From assembly GCA_934567355.1 (NCBI GenBank), contig CAKTJC010000002.1:62001-126000 (forward strand): 64,000 bases of DNA. The letters run 5' to 3'. Below the pieces are notes generated by a model. That model saw only the letters and a program-made list of their open reading frames with translations, was not told the DNA's origin and ran no database searches. Every line of letters begins with the position of its first letter. Position 1 is the first letter of the stretch. Origin of the DNA: an uncultured Oscillospiraceae bacterium. Its GTDB lineage: Bacteria > Bacillota > Clostridia > Oscillospirales > Oscillospiraceae. Shown here one piece after another: positions 43,247 through 50,692 of this stretch. The translations under genes and the position numbers were made by a program.

Positions 43247-44182
43247 TTATCCTAGCGCCTGTTCCAGCACCAGGCGGTTTTGCTCCATAATGGAAAGATA
43301 GCTGCTGCTCTTTGCTTCCTCGGCGGATACCGCCTGCATGGAATTTAGGGTCAGCACCGCGACATTGCGGCGGTCGGAATTGTCGGCCACGGTGTGTGCC
43401 AGGCGGCCGTCGCTGCTTTCGGTGACCAGAAGCGCATTCAGCTCCAGCGCCTTTACCCGGCCTGCCAGGAACACCACAGTCTCAAAGCTTGCCCCGGTTT
43501 CCGCAGAGCAGCCGGGGAAGGCGGCATAGTAGCCCAGAGCGTAGTCCTCCACCAGATAGCGGAAGGGAAAACGGTCGCACACCACAATGGTGTTTTGCTT
43601 CCCGGCGCTTACGGTCTGCCGGTATGCCTCGTCCAGCGCCTGCAGTTGAGCAAGATAGGTTGCCAGATTGGCGCGGTAGAGCGCCTCCTTGCCGGGATTC
43701 AGCGTACACAGAGAATCGGCGATGGCGGTGCAGAAGAGCGCCGCATTGCGCAGGGAGAGCCACACGTGCTCATCCGTCTCGTCCTCTTCCTCCCGCACCT
43801 GCATTCCCTCCACCATCTCGGCTTGGTGGGCGCTCGCCCCCAGCAGGGGAAGCAGCCGGATGACCTGCCGGTGGGAGCCGCTTTCTTCGCCCAGCGCATC
43901 CTCCAGCCATTCGTCGGATTCACCGCCGCCGAAGATCAGCAGATCGCTTTGGGAAACCGTCACCATGTCCTTTACCGAGGGCTGAAAGCTGTGGGGGTCG
44001 ACGCCGTCGTCTACCAGCAGCGTCAGCTCCAGGCTGTCGTCCCCGGCGGCGATTTGCCGCACCCAGTCGTATTCCGGGAAGATGGCTGCAACGACCTGCA
44101 ATTTATGGCTTTTTGCCGGACTGGCGCACCCGGACAGCATAAGGGCAAGCAGTGCCAGCAGGCAGATGATCCTTTTTTTCAT
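43247..44182 (-). CDS. znuA: Zinc-binding lipoprotein ZnuA
   Basis: This 311-residue protein has a true lipobox (LMLSGC), so it is membrane-anchored. Metal-ligand segments are VDPHSFQPS and DEHVWLSLRNA, preceded by a short acidic loop (REEEDETDEH) in place of the usual His-rich loop. A third ligand region lies near FPGCSAETGAS. The start is the ATG overlapping the zur stop (ATGA); a longer upstream frame is not supported. It binds extracellular zinc for ZnuBC. Confidence 0.92.
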   Translation of the reverse strand: MKKRIICLLALLALMLSGCASPAKSHKLQVVAAIFPEYDWVRQIAAGDDSLELTLLVDDGVDPHSFQPSVKDMVTVSQSDLLIFGGGESDEWLEDALGEESGSHRQVIRLLPLLGASAHQAEMVEGMQVREEEDETDEHVWLSLRNAALFCTAIADSLCTLNPGKEALYRANLATYLAQLQALDEAYRQTVSAGKQNTIVVCDRFPFRYLVEDYALGYYAAFPGCSAETGASFETVVFLAGRVKALELNALLVTESSDGRLAHTVADNSDRRNVAVLTLNSMQAVSAEEAKSSSYLSIMEQNRLVLEQALG

Positions 44183-44598
44183 TTCGCTTTCTCCGCACAG
44201 TCGGCGCACACGCCGTAGAAAATCGTCCGCACCGGGTCGATGGAAAAACCGTGGTGCTCCAGCACGTGCTTCTGCAGCTCCGGCAGCTCGTCGCAGTGCA
44301 TGTGGATCAGCCTTCCGCACACGCAGCACTTGCAGTGGTAGCAGGTTTCCTCGCCCAGATGTGCTCCCAGATATTCAAAGCAGGCGGGAGTGCCTGCATC
44401 GATGTTATATTTGGCGATGATGCCCTCGTCCACCATTCGCTCCAGCTGCCGGTAGACCGTGGCCATCCCGATGGGCTTGCCGGACCGGCGGAAATATTCG
44501 CACACATCCCCGGCGGTAATGTGCCTGCCCGGCATGCTCTCCAGATAGCTGCGCAGCTCGTCGCCCTGTTTCGTCTTATAGGAACCCTTGCTCTGCAT
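44179..44598 (-). CDS. zur: Fur family zinc uptake regulator Zur
   Basis: This 139-residue Fur-family protein has a winged helix (GKPIGMATVYRQLERMVDEGII). A structural zinc site of two CxxC pairs (CCVCG and CADC) and regulatory-site residues such as HMHCDEL follow. Position at the head of the znu operon and a 7-1-7 inverted repeat in the promoter support Zur over Fur or PerR. With zinc bound it should repress the whole operon including itself. Confidence 0.9.
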   Translation of the reverse strand: MQSKGSYKTKQGDELRSYLESMPGRHITAGDVCEYFRRSGKPIGMATVYRQLERMVDEGIIAKYNIDAGTPACFEYLGAHLGEETCYHCKCCVCGRLIHMHCDELPELQKHVLEHHGFSIDPVRTIFYGVCADCAEKAK

Positions 44599-44614
44599 GG
44601 CGTGCCTCCTGATT

Positions 44615-44658
44615 TGATAACGGTTATCATATTATACCCCGGCTGCTGCAAAAGTCAA
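44615..44658 (-). promoter_or_regulatory. zur-znuACB promoter with Zur box
   Basis: On the minus strand, TTGACT (44653-44658) and TATAAT (44631-44636) are 16 nt apart. They are followed immediately by TGATAACGGTTATCA (44615-44629), a perfect 7-1-7 inverted repeat of Fur-family type. Confidence 0.8.
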
Positions 44659-44719
44659 TATGAAAATGAATTTCAATTTTGATTTTCTGAAAAAAGATTG
44701 CCCCGGCCGAAAAAAGGAA

Positions 44720-44786
44720 TATAATAACAGAAGAGCTCTAAAATTTTTTTGTACCCCTGCAACAAAATCCCTTTCTTGGCTGTATC
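44720..44786 (+). promoter_or_regulatory. Candidate promoters upstream of the DUF4367-like/ECF operon
   Basis: A TATAAT lies at 44720-44725 with a poor -35 (TTGCCC). Downstream, TGCAAC (44758-44763) and TGTATC (44781-44786), 17 nt apart, resemble an ECF-type promoter and could allow autoregulation. Neither is certain. Confidence 0.35.
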
Positions 44787-44840
44787 CCGTGCAGAGGGCG
44801 AAAGCCCGAATATCAAATATGACGAGAAAGGCTGATCAAA

Positions 44841-45350
44841 ATGAAAGTAAGTAATTTGCTGATTGTGCTGGCGTGCGCAGTGGCGGCGGTTTCAGTGACG
44901 GGGAGCATGCTGCCTGCGGGCAGCGGGACAGCGCCGGAGCTGTATGCCCAGGTGGGAACGCCCAATCCCTGGACGGATCAGGACAGCATGGAGGATGCCC
45001 AACTTGCGACGGATTTCTCCTTCACCGTGCCCAAGACCATCGGCGCGATGCAGCCGGTGCTGATCCAGACGCTGGGTTCGGAGGTGATCCAGGTGTTTTA
45101 CCGCGAGACAGAGGACTCCGAGGAGCATGTTCTGCTGCGCAAGGGCTTCGGCAATCAGGATGTAAGCGGGGACTATAACATCTATTCAGAATCGGCGGTA
45201 AAAACCGTCGGCAATTATCAGGTGACCTTCCAGGGAGACGACGGCAGGGTGATGCTGGCCACCTGGGTCAGCGGGCGGTTTTCCTATTGCGTGTCCGCTC
45301 AGGCCATGACGGCTGAAAAGGTGGAGACCATTGTCGCCGCCATGAAATAA
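44841..45350 (+). CDS. Secreted or membrane-anchored DUF4367-like protein
   Basis: This 169-residue protein has an N-terminal hydrophobic segment (LLIVLACAVAAVSVTGSML) that is a signal or anchor. The following domain contains LLRKGFGNQDVSGDYNIY and ATWVSGRFSYCVS. It matches the C-terminal domain of the anti-sigma protein at 45968-46609 (LRKSRGSEDISGDYNVY, AVWQADGFSYSLS). It lacks a cytoplasmic sigma-binding part. It precedes the sigma factor gene by 25 nt. It may compete with or modulate the anti-sigma sensor; that is inference. Confidence 0.75.
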   Translation: MKVSNLLIVLACAVAAVSVTGSMLPAGSGTAPELYAQVGTPNPWTDQDSMEDAQLATDFSFTVPKTIGAMQPVLIQTLGSEVIQVFYRETEDSEEHVLLRKGFGNQDVSGDYNIYSESAVKTVGNYQVTFQGDDGRVMLATWVSGRFSYCVSAQAMTAEKVETIVAAMK

Positions 45351-45375
45351 AGAACGAAGGATTGAGGTGTGAACT

Positions 45376-45984
45376 GTGGTTATTGCGCTCCCTTTTCCGC
45401 TGCCCGGGGTGTGGCAGCTGCTCTGGCGATGGCTGTGCCGGCTCTGCGCTTTCGCCGCGCAGAGAGCGGCGGAGCTGCACACGGCGGAGGATCCATCCGC
45501 TGCTCTCTGCGATGCAGAGACGGTGCTGGATCGCTATGGCAATGCCATTCTCCGCCTGGCCTATTCCTACCTTCATAATCTCAGCGATGCCGAGGATATT
45601 TTGCAGGATACCCTGCTGAAATACATCCAGTCCGTCCCCCGTTTTGAAAGCGACGGGCATGAAAAGGCGTGGCTGCTGACTGTGGCGGCCAATCCGAGCA
45701 AAAACAAGCTTCAGTATCTGCGCATCCGGCAGACGGACGAGCTGGATGAAACACTGGCATCGGAGGAGCGGGAGGATCTGCGCTTCATATGGGAGGCGGT
45801 GAAGCAGCTGCCGGAAAACTGCCGGGAGGTCATCCACCTGTTCTACCAGGAGGGCTGCTCCACCCGGGAGATTGCGGCCATTTTGCACCGCAATGAAAGC
45901 ACCGTCCGTTCCGACCTGAAGCGCGGGCGGGACAGACTGCGCCGGATTCTGAAGGAGGATTACGATTTTGAGGAAGGCATATAA
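45376..45984 (+). CDS. ECF sigma factor with hydrophobic N-terminal extension
   Basis: This 202-residue protein has sigma-70 region 2 at about 45-110 (ILRLAYSYLHNLSDAEDILQ and the FESDGHEKAWL segment). Region 4 lies at about 135-195 (LPENCREVIHLFYQEGCSTREIAAIL). The GTG start gives about 40 extra N-terminal residues rich in Trp, Leu and Cys that are not part of normal ECF factors. No good in-frame start with a ribosome binding site was seen closer to region 2. It overlaps the anti-sigma gene by 17 nt. Confidence 0.85.
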   Translation: MVIALPFPLPGVWQLLWRWLCRLCAFAAQRAAELHTAEDPSAALCDAETVLDRYGNAILRLAYSYLHNLSDAEDILQDTLLKYIQSVPRFESDGHEKAWLLTVAANPSKNKLQYLRIRQTDELDETLASEEREDLRFIWEAVKQLPENCREVIHLFYQEGCSTREIAAILHRNESTVRSDLKRGRDRLRRILKEDYDFEEGI

Positions 45985-46609
45985 TGAAATCATGGAAGAG
46001 ATCCAGGTTGACGACGAAATGCGCGGCCGCATCCTCCGTCACCTTGCGCAGGAGATGGATGCCGGTTCCCAAAAGGCAGTAGCCAAGCGCCGCTGGCGGC
46101 AGCTTGTGCCGCTGGCAGCCTGCCTGACAGTGCTGCTCACCGGCAGCATCCTGCTGCTGCACCGGCAGCCGGCGGAGCCGGAGCAGGTGGTCAGCGCCCA
46201 ATTTGGCATGGAGGAGGTCGAGTCGGCGCAGGCATTGGCAGAGCGGGCGGGGTTTTCCATCCGCGACGTTGAGCCGCTTCCTTTTGAGCCGCTTCCTTTT
46301 GAGCCGCTCTCCGTCAGCTATGCCTGGTGCTGGGGTGAGCTGGCGCAGATCCGCTACGATGGGGCGGATGCATCCGTCATGCTGCGCAAGAGCCGGGGCA
46401 GCGAGGACATCTCCGGGGATTACAACGTCTATTCCTGCCAGACGGAACTGGACATCGGCGGTGTTTCCGTCACCCTGAGGGGCGAGGGCGAGAGCTACTC
46501 CCTTGCCGTATGGCAGGCGGACGGCTTCAGCTATTCCCTGTCCGCCGCGCCGGGGCTGGATGCGCAGAGCCTTGCCACGTTGGTGCGTTCGGCACTCTAC
46601 GAAGCGTAG
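45968..46609 (+). CDS. Membrane-bound anti-sigma factor with DUF4367-like sensor
   Basis: The protein has 213 residues from a TTG start supported by AAGGAGG at 9 nt. The cytoplasmic N-terminal ~45 residues are helical and charged. One membrane helix (about 47-62) is followed by an extracellular DUF4367-like domain ending near residue 210. A 15-bp tandem duplication at 46271-46300 gives PLPFEPLPFEPL in the linker. It should hold the ECF factor inactive until an envelope signal. Confidence 0.82.
   Translation: MRKAYNEIMEEIQVDDEMRGRILRHLAQEMDAGSQKAVAKRRWRQLVPLAACLTVLLTGSILLLHRQPAEPEQVVSAQFGMEEVESAQALAERAGFSIRDVEPLPFEPLPFEPLSVSYAWCWGELAQIRYDGADASVMLRKSRGSEDISGDYNVYSCQTELDIGGVSVTLRGEGESYSLAVWQADGFSYSLSAAPGLDAQSLATLVRSALYEA
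46271..46308 (+). repeat. 15-bp tandem repeat in the anti-sigma gene
   Basis: Two exact copies of GAGCCGCTTCCTTTT are followed by a partial third (GAGCCGCT). The unit is in frame, so copy-number change would only alter the extracellular linker length. Confidence 0.85.
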
Positions 46610-46662
46610 GTTGTGCCCGGGGGCGTATCGTGCTATGCTGGCGGGGAAAGGAAGTGCAGAAA

Positions 46663-47265
46663 ATGAACCACTATATTACGGGCAGCGTGATCCGTCAGCT
46701 GCGGGAGAAGCAGAACCTGACCCAGCTCCAGCTGGCGCAGAAGCTTGCCGTCAGCGACAAGACCGTATCCAAATGGGAAACCGGGCGGGGACTGCCGGAT
46801 ATTTCTCTGCTCGAGCCGCTGGCCAAAGAGCTGCGGGTCTCCGTGCCGGAGCTGCTGTCCGGGGAGCAGATCGAAAACCGGAATCGCTCTGCCAATCTCC
46901 GCCGCTCCAGCCTCTATGTTTGCCCCCTGTGCGGCAATATCGTCCATTCCACCGGCAGCGCCCCGGTCTGCTGCTGCGGCATCTCCCTGCCGCCCCTGGA
47001 GCCGGAGATGCCGGATGAAGCACACGAGGTTATCTGCGAGCGGATCGAAAACGAATTCTATATCACATCCGCCCACCCCATGACCAAGACCCACTATATC
47101 TCCTTTGCCGCCTACTGCACGGAGGATCGCTTCGAACTGGTGAAGCTCTACCCGGAGGGAGATATGCAGGCCGGCTTCCAGAACCGGGGCAGGGGAATGC
47201 TGCTGTGGTACTGCAACCGGCACGGCCTGTTTTCGCAGCCCATTGGTGGCAGGGATCCGAGATAA
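46663..47265 (+). CDS. XRE family regulator with zinc-ribbon domain
   Basis: In this 200-residue protein the XRE helix-turn-helix (IRQLREKQNLTQLQLAQKLAVSDKTVSKWETGRG) occupies the first ~65 residues. A zinc-binding segment (CPLCGNIVHS...CCCG) at about 86-106 and a C-terminal domain with HPMTKTHYISF follow. The ATG follows AAAGGAAG. It lies 53 nt after the anti-sigma gene and ends at a terminator. No target is evident. Confidence 0.85.
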   Translation: MNHYITGSVIRQLREKQNLTQLQLAQKLAVSDKTVSKWETGRGLPDISLLEPLAKELRVSVPELLSGEQIENRNRSANLRRSSLYVCPLCGNIVHSTGSAPVCCCGISLPPLEPEMPDEAHEVICERIENEFYITSAHPMTKTHYISFAAYCTEDRFELVKLYPEGDMQAGFQNRGRGMLLWYCNRHGLFSQPIGGRDPR

Positions 47266-47276
47266 CGGCAAAATGA

Positions 47277-47318
47277 AAAGCGCCTTCTCCTGTTGCACAA
47301 ACAGGGGAAGGCGCTTTG
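47277..47318. terminator. Terminator between the XRE gene and the second DUF624 gene
   Basis: AAAGCGCCTTCTCCTGT / ACAGGGGAAGGCGCTTT lies between convergent genes. T-runs on both strands suggest it works both ways. Confidence 0.75.
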
Positions 47319-47330
47319 GCGCAAGGGGGC

Positions 47331-47954
47331 TTAGGCAGTCGGTTCTTCCAGCACTGCAAAGATTTTGTTGATGACAGTCAGATCGTACAGCGCGATCAAA
47401 GAAAACCCGCAAATGGGAAAGAGAAAGCTGAGGAAGAAAAAGACCTGAGGGATCACCACCAGCAGCAGAGCGGGGAGAATGTTCATGGCAGTAATCAGAA
47501 GCATTTTCGGCAGATGGGCGATGCTGAGCAATACCGCGTTGACAACGGTGTCCCGGATGGTGCCGGGATAGCGCACCAGCAGCGGAAAAATGATGCCGCC
47601 CACCAGCACCAGGGCAAAGCCGCAGAAAAAGATCACGCCGATCACCGCCATGCGGCCCGGGAAGGTCATATAGGCAACGATCCGGTAGTCCAGCGCCAGC
47701 ATTGCCCCCAGAAAAACGATCAGCAGCCACAGTGCGGTGGCCTTTGGAAAATGCTGCCGGAAGGCGCGGAAGAAAATGCGCACCCCGCAGTCCTCTTCCT
47801 GCTTCATGGCATTGAGGCAGGCGATCATGGCACAGGTGGAAGCGCCGATGGTGACAATGGGCAGGCTGCACACCAGCCACAGCAGATTGATCTTGAACAG
47901 AGCCACCAGCCGGACGCACAGAGACATAAATTTGGAATCTGGAGAAAAGTTCAT
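47331..47954 (-). CDS. DUF624 (YesL-like) membrane protein, second copy
   Basis: This 207-residue protein has about five membrane helices. The N-terminal part KINLLWLVCSLPIVTIGAST matches the family pattern (compare the copy at 18751-19428). The middle has the aromatic/basic segment FFRAFRQHFPKAT. It lies beside an RpiR regulator and a CUT1 sugar transporter, repeating the association seen in the arabinoside cluster. It is transcribed in the same direction as the RpiR gene, 94 nt downstream of it. Confidence 0.85.
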   Translation of the reverse strand: MNFSPDSKFMSLCVRLVALFKINLLWLVCSLPIVTIGASTCAMIACLNAMKQEEDCGVRIFFRAFRQHFPKATALWLLIVFLGAMLALDYRIVAYMTFPGRMAVIGVIFFCGFALVLVGGIIFPLLVRYPGTIRDTVVNAVLLSIAHLPKMLLITAMNILPALLLVVIPQVFFFLSFLFPICGFSLIALYDLTVINKIFAVLEEPTA

Positions 47955-48048
47955 GGAGTAACCGCCTTGCTAAACTGCAAATAAAAATGCCGCAAAAGAC
48001 CGCTCCTGCGGCGGACAAAACCTATTATACCGCACCATCGGCATCCCG

Positions 48049-48903
48049 TCAACGCTGGGGCTTGTCGGGCTTCTGGATGTGTGTCCTGGACAGCTGCTCC
48101 ACCGACTGCTCGTAATTTTCGTTGGCAAGCGCAGTGAAGAGAATGTCCACCACGTTCAGCTGGGACATGCGGGAGGACATGGCGCCGCTGCGGAACAGCG
48201 ATTCGTTGGCGGCGATGTACAGCCGGTGATCGGCCAGTTCAAACACCGGGGTCTGGACGCAGCGGGTGATGGCGATGATGGGCGTGCCGTTCTTTTTCAG
48301 ATTTTTCATACAGGCGACCACCTCGGATGTGGCGCCGGAATAGGAAAATACCAGCGCCGCATCCTCTGCTGTCGCGTTCTGGGACTGGATCAGCTGGGAG
48401 TGCCAGTCCTCGTTGATGACGCTGAGCTTATTGAGCCGCAGAAATTTCAGGTAGGCATCCTTGGCTGCGCACAGCGACGCGCCCAAACCAAACAGATGAA
48501 TTACCCGCGCCTGCCGCAGCAGCGTTACGCTTTCCCGCAGCACGGTCACATCGATCAGATCCCGTGTTTCCTCCAGGGACAGGATATTGGAGTAGGTGAT
48601 CTTGTCGATGATCTGCTCCAAAGAGTCCGAGCGCCGGATCTCCTGCTGCTCATCCCGCCGGGTCTGCTCCCGCCGGGCAAGCTCATAAGTCACCGCACGG
48701 CGGAATTCCTTGTAGCCGGAGTAGCCGGTATGGCTGCACATGCGCACAATGGTGGAGGGGGAAGAAAAGGTCTTCTGCGCCAGCTCGTGGACGCTCAGGT
48801 CAACGACCAATTGCGGCTCCGCCAGAATGCGTTCCGCCACCCCCCGCTCGGTGCTGGAAAATCGCTCGGAGCTCTCCCGAAGCCGCAGCAATGCACTGTT
48901 CAT
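48049..48903 (-). CDS. RpiR/MurR family regulator with SIS domain
   Basis: In this 284-residue protein an N-terminal HTH_6 domain (LSVHELAQKTFSSPSTIVRMCSHTGYSGYKEFRRAV) is followed by a SIS sugar-phosphate-binding domain. The SIS domain contains IHLFGLGASLCAAKDAYLKF and VFSYSGATSEVVACMK. MurR in this family senses N-acetylmuramate 6-phosphate. It is divergent from a sugar importer whose cluster ends in NamZ- and NagZ-type enzymes, so an amino-sugar phosphate effector is likely. The start ATG has only a weak ribosome binding site (GAAAGGGGAAA). Confidence 0.92.
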   Translation of the reverse strand: MNSALLRLRESSERFSSTERGVAERILAEPQLVVDLSVHELAQKTFSSPSTIVRMCSHTGYSGYKEFRRAVTYELARREQTRRDEQQEIRRSDSLEQIIDKITYSNILSLEETRDLIDVTVLRESVTLLRQARVIHLFGLGASLCAAKDAYLKFLRLNKLSVINEDWHSQLIQSQNATAEDAALVFSYSGATSEVVACMKNLKKNGTPIIAITRCVQTPVFELADHRLYIAANESLFRSGAMSSRMSQLNVVDILFTALANENYEQSVEQLSRTHIQKPDKPQR

Positions 48904-48979
48904 TGGTTTCCCCTTTCTTCCTTTTGGTTCCCTGTTTCCGGACGGATGCTCTGCACCCTACGCCAAAGAAAAGACACGG

Positions 48980-49004
48980 AACGATGTATTTCCATTGTAT
49001 CGTT
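48980..49004. promoter_or_regulatory. Candidate RpiR operator over its own promoter
   Basis: A 25-bp imperfect palindrome with perfect AACGAT / ATCGTT arms overlaps the minus-strand -10 TACAAT (48994-48999). Confidence 0.45.
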
Positions 49005-49169
49005 TTATTTCGGGAAAGACCATTCACTTTGTAACCAAAAAAAGAAGACAGAAATTGTACAATATGCATATTTCTGGAGGAAAATGGACAGCGTTGTTTC
49101 ACCATATCCAACAAAACGGGCAATTTCCAATCATGACATGAAAAAATGTTTCGACGCTTTACAAAATAC

Positions 49170-49198
49170 TTGACACAAAATGCAGGATAAACTATAAT
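49170..49198 (+). promoter_or_regulatory. Promoter of the amino-sugar transporter cluster
   Basis: TTGACA (49170-49175) and TATAAT (49193-49198) are separated by 17 nt, a perfect consensus about 75 nt upstream of the binding-protein gene. The rest of the 370-nt divergent gap holds the RpiR promoter and a leader hairpin. Confidence 0.85.
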
Positions 49199-49210
49199 AG
49201 CACTATGCAC

Positions 49211-49267
49211 AAGGAAATGCGGGAAGAACCGCACCTCCTTGGGCGTAATATTGAAACATCAGGAGGA
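49211..49267 (+). promoter_or_regulatory. Leader with hairpin and Shine-Dalgarno complement
   Basis: AAGGAAATGCGG (49211-49222) can pair with CCGCACCTCCTT (49229-49240) apart from two mismatches. The 3' arm includes CCTCCT, which alternatively pairs with the AGGAGG (49261-49266) of the binding-protein gene. Two exclusive folds are possible. Confidence 0.4.
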
Positions 49268-49273
49268 AAATAA

Positions 49274-50632
49274 ATGAAGAAGATCATCTCTATGCTGTTG
49301 GTCTGTGTCATGGTTCTGGGGCTGTTTGCCATCGGCGCCAGCGCAGAGGCCGAGGATACCATTGTTATCATGGCTCCCCCCGTTACCGGCAGCTACCTGG
49401 AAAGCCTGAAGACCTGGGCTGCTGATTTCCACGAGCTGTATCCCAACCTGAACGTTGAAATCATCGAGACCTCTTGGGGCGATCACAACGACAAGCTGAA
49501 CAACATGGCTCTGGCCGGTGAGGCTCCCGACATCGCCGAGATTTCTTCCGGCATCCTGGGCACCTTCGTGGAGATGGGTGTTGCCGTTGACATTGCACAG
49601 TACATGGATGCTGACCGCCTGGCCGACTACGACGAGGGCGCTGTGAAGTACATGTCCATGGAAGGCACCACTTACGGCCTGCCCCTGTACCTGACCATCC
49701 AGTCCATCGGTGCCAACAAGACCATGATGGAAGAGCTGGGCATCGACGTCAAGAAGATCCAGGAAGAGGGCTGGACCTATGAGGAGTTCCTGGATGTCAT
49801 TAAGCAGGGCACCAAGGACGGTACCTACGGCTTCGTGTTCGCCAACTCCGGCGTTACCGCTTCCGACATGCTGTCCATCTTCGGCGCAGGCGCTGGCCTG
49901 AGCAACACCTTCACCCCTGACCTGAAGTACGCCTTCACCTCCGAGAACATGCTGACCCTGCTGCAGGCCGTCGAAGAGATGACCAAGTCCGGCTACATGC
50001 CCAACTTCGGCGTGGAAGCCGGTCAGCGTATGGTTATGTGCCAGACCGGCAACGCCATGATCTTCGGCAAGGCAATGCCTCTGTTCGAGAACAACTTCCG
50101 CAAGAATAACGCCGCGCTGGATGCCAACGACGGCACCGCCGTTGAAAACTCCCTGAAGATGGACTACGCGTTCCTGCCCGTTCCCACCATGGACGGCTGC
50201 GAAGAGTCCTGCTACGGCACTGTGGATGGCCTGATCGCCATGCGCAACAACAAGACCACCGATGAGCACCTGAAGAACGTCTTGCTGTTCATGGACTACA
50301 TCTGCTCCGGCGACCGCATTGCCGCCTGCATGAACGACCTGTACCTGACTCCTGTCTGCCAGTCCGGCCGTGACGCCCTGGTTCTGCCCGAGGGCCGCGA
50401 TGCTGACAACCTGGCCACTGCAGAGCGCTGCATCGCCATGGTGCAGGCTCCTCCCGAGGGCATCACCGCTGAGATGTCCGCCACCGCCAAGAAGCTGCTG
50501 GACGAGCAGATCGTGCCCAAGTTCCAGGCTCTGCTGGCCGGTGAGATCACTGCTCAGGAAGCTTACGATCACATCGTTGAGGCTGCCCACGATGCCTTCG
50601 GCGCTGAGAACTGCGTTTCCGGCAAGATCTAA
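49274..50632 (+). CDS. Sugar ABC transporter substrate-binding protein (putative amino-sugar)
   Basis: This 452-residue family 1 extracellular binding protein has a signal peptide ending ASAEA and no lipobox (its only early cysteine, residue 11, is inside the hydrophobic core). The mature domain begins DTIVIMAPPVTGSYLESLK. It is preceded by AGGAGGA and a consensus promoter. Its genomic link with NamZ- and NagZ-type enzymes suggests it binds a cell-wall sugar such as MurNAc-GlcNAc fragments; direct sequence proof is lacking. Confidence 0.9.
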   Translation: MKKIISMLLVCVMVLGLFAIGASAEAEDTIVIMAPPVTGSYLESLKTWAADFHELYPNLNVEIIETSWGDHNDKLNNMALAGEAPDIAEISSGILGTFVEMGVAVDIAQYMDADRLADYDEGAVKYMSMEGTTYGLPLYLTIQSIGANKTMMEELGIDVKKIQEEGWTYEEFLDVIKQGTKDGTYGFVFANSGVTASDMLSIFGAGAGLSNTFTPDLKYAFTSENMLTLLQAVEEMTKSGYMPNFGVEAGQRMVMCQTGNAMIFGKAMPLFENNFRKNNAALDANDGTAVENSLKMDYAFLPVPTMDGCEESCYGTVDGLIAMRNNKTTDEHLKNVLLFMDYICSGDRIAACMNDLYLTPVCQSGRDALVLPEGRDADNLATAERCIAMVQAPPEGITAEMSATAKKLLDEQIVPKFQALLAGEITAQEAYDHIVEAAHDAFGAENCVSGKI

Positions 50633-50643
50633 AATCTAACAGT

Positions 50644-50676
50644 CACCCACCCCACCTCGGTGGGGTGGGTATTTTA
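50644..50676 (+). terminator. Hairpin/terminator between binding-protein and permease genes
   Basis: ACCCACCCCACC / GGTGGGGTGGGT with a TC-rich loop is followed by ATTTTAT. It is probably a partial terminator giving excess binding protein. Confidence 0.7.
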
Positions 50677-50692
50677 TCCCTGGAGGTAGACA

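Noticed and set aside
44660..44854. A 64-codon frame between zur and the DUF4367-like gene
   Set aside because: It has no ribosome binding site, overlaps promoter sequences and has no family resemblance.
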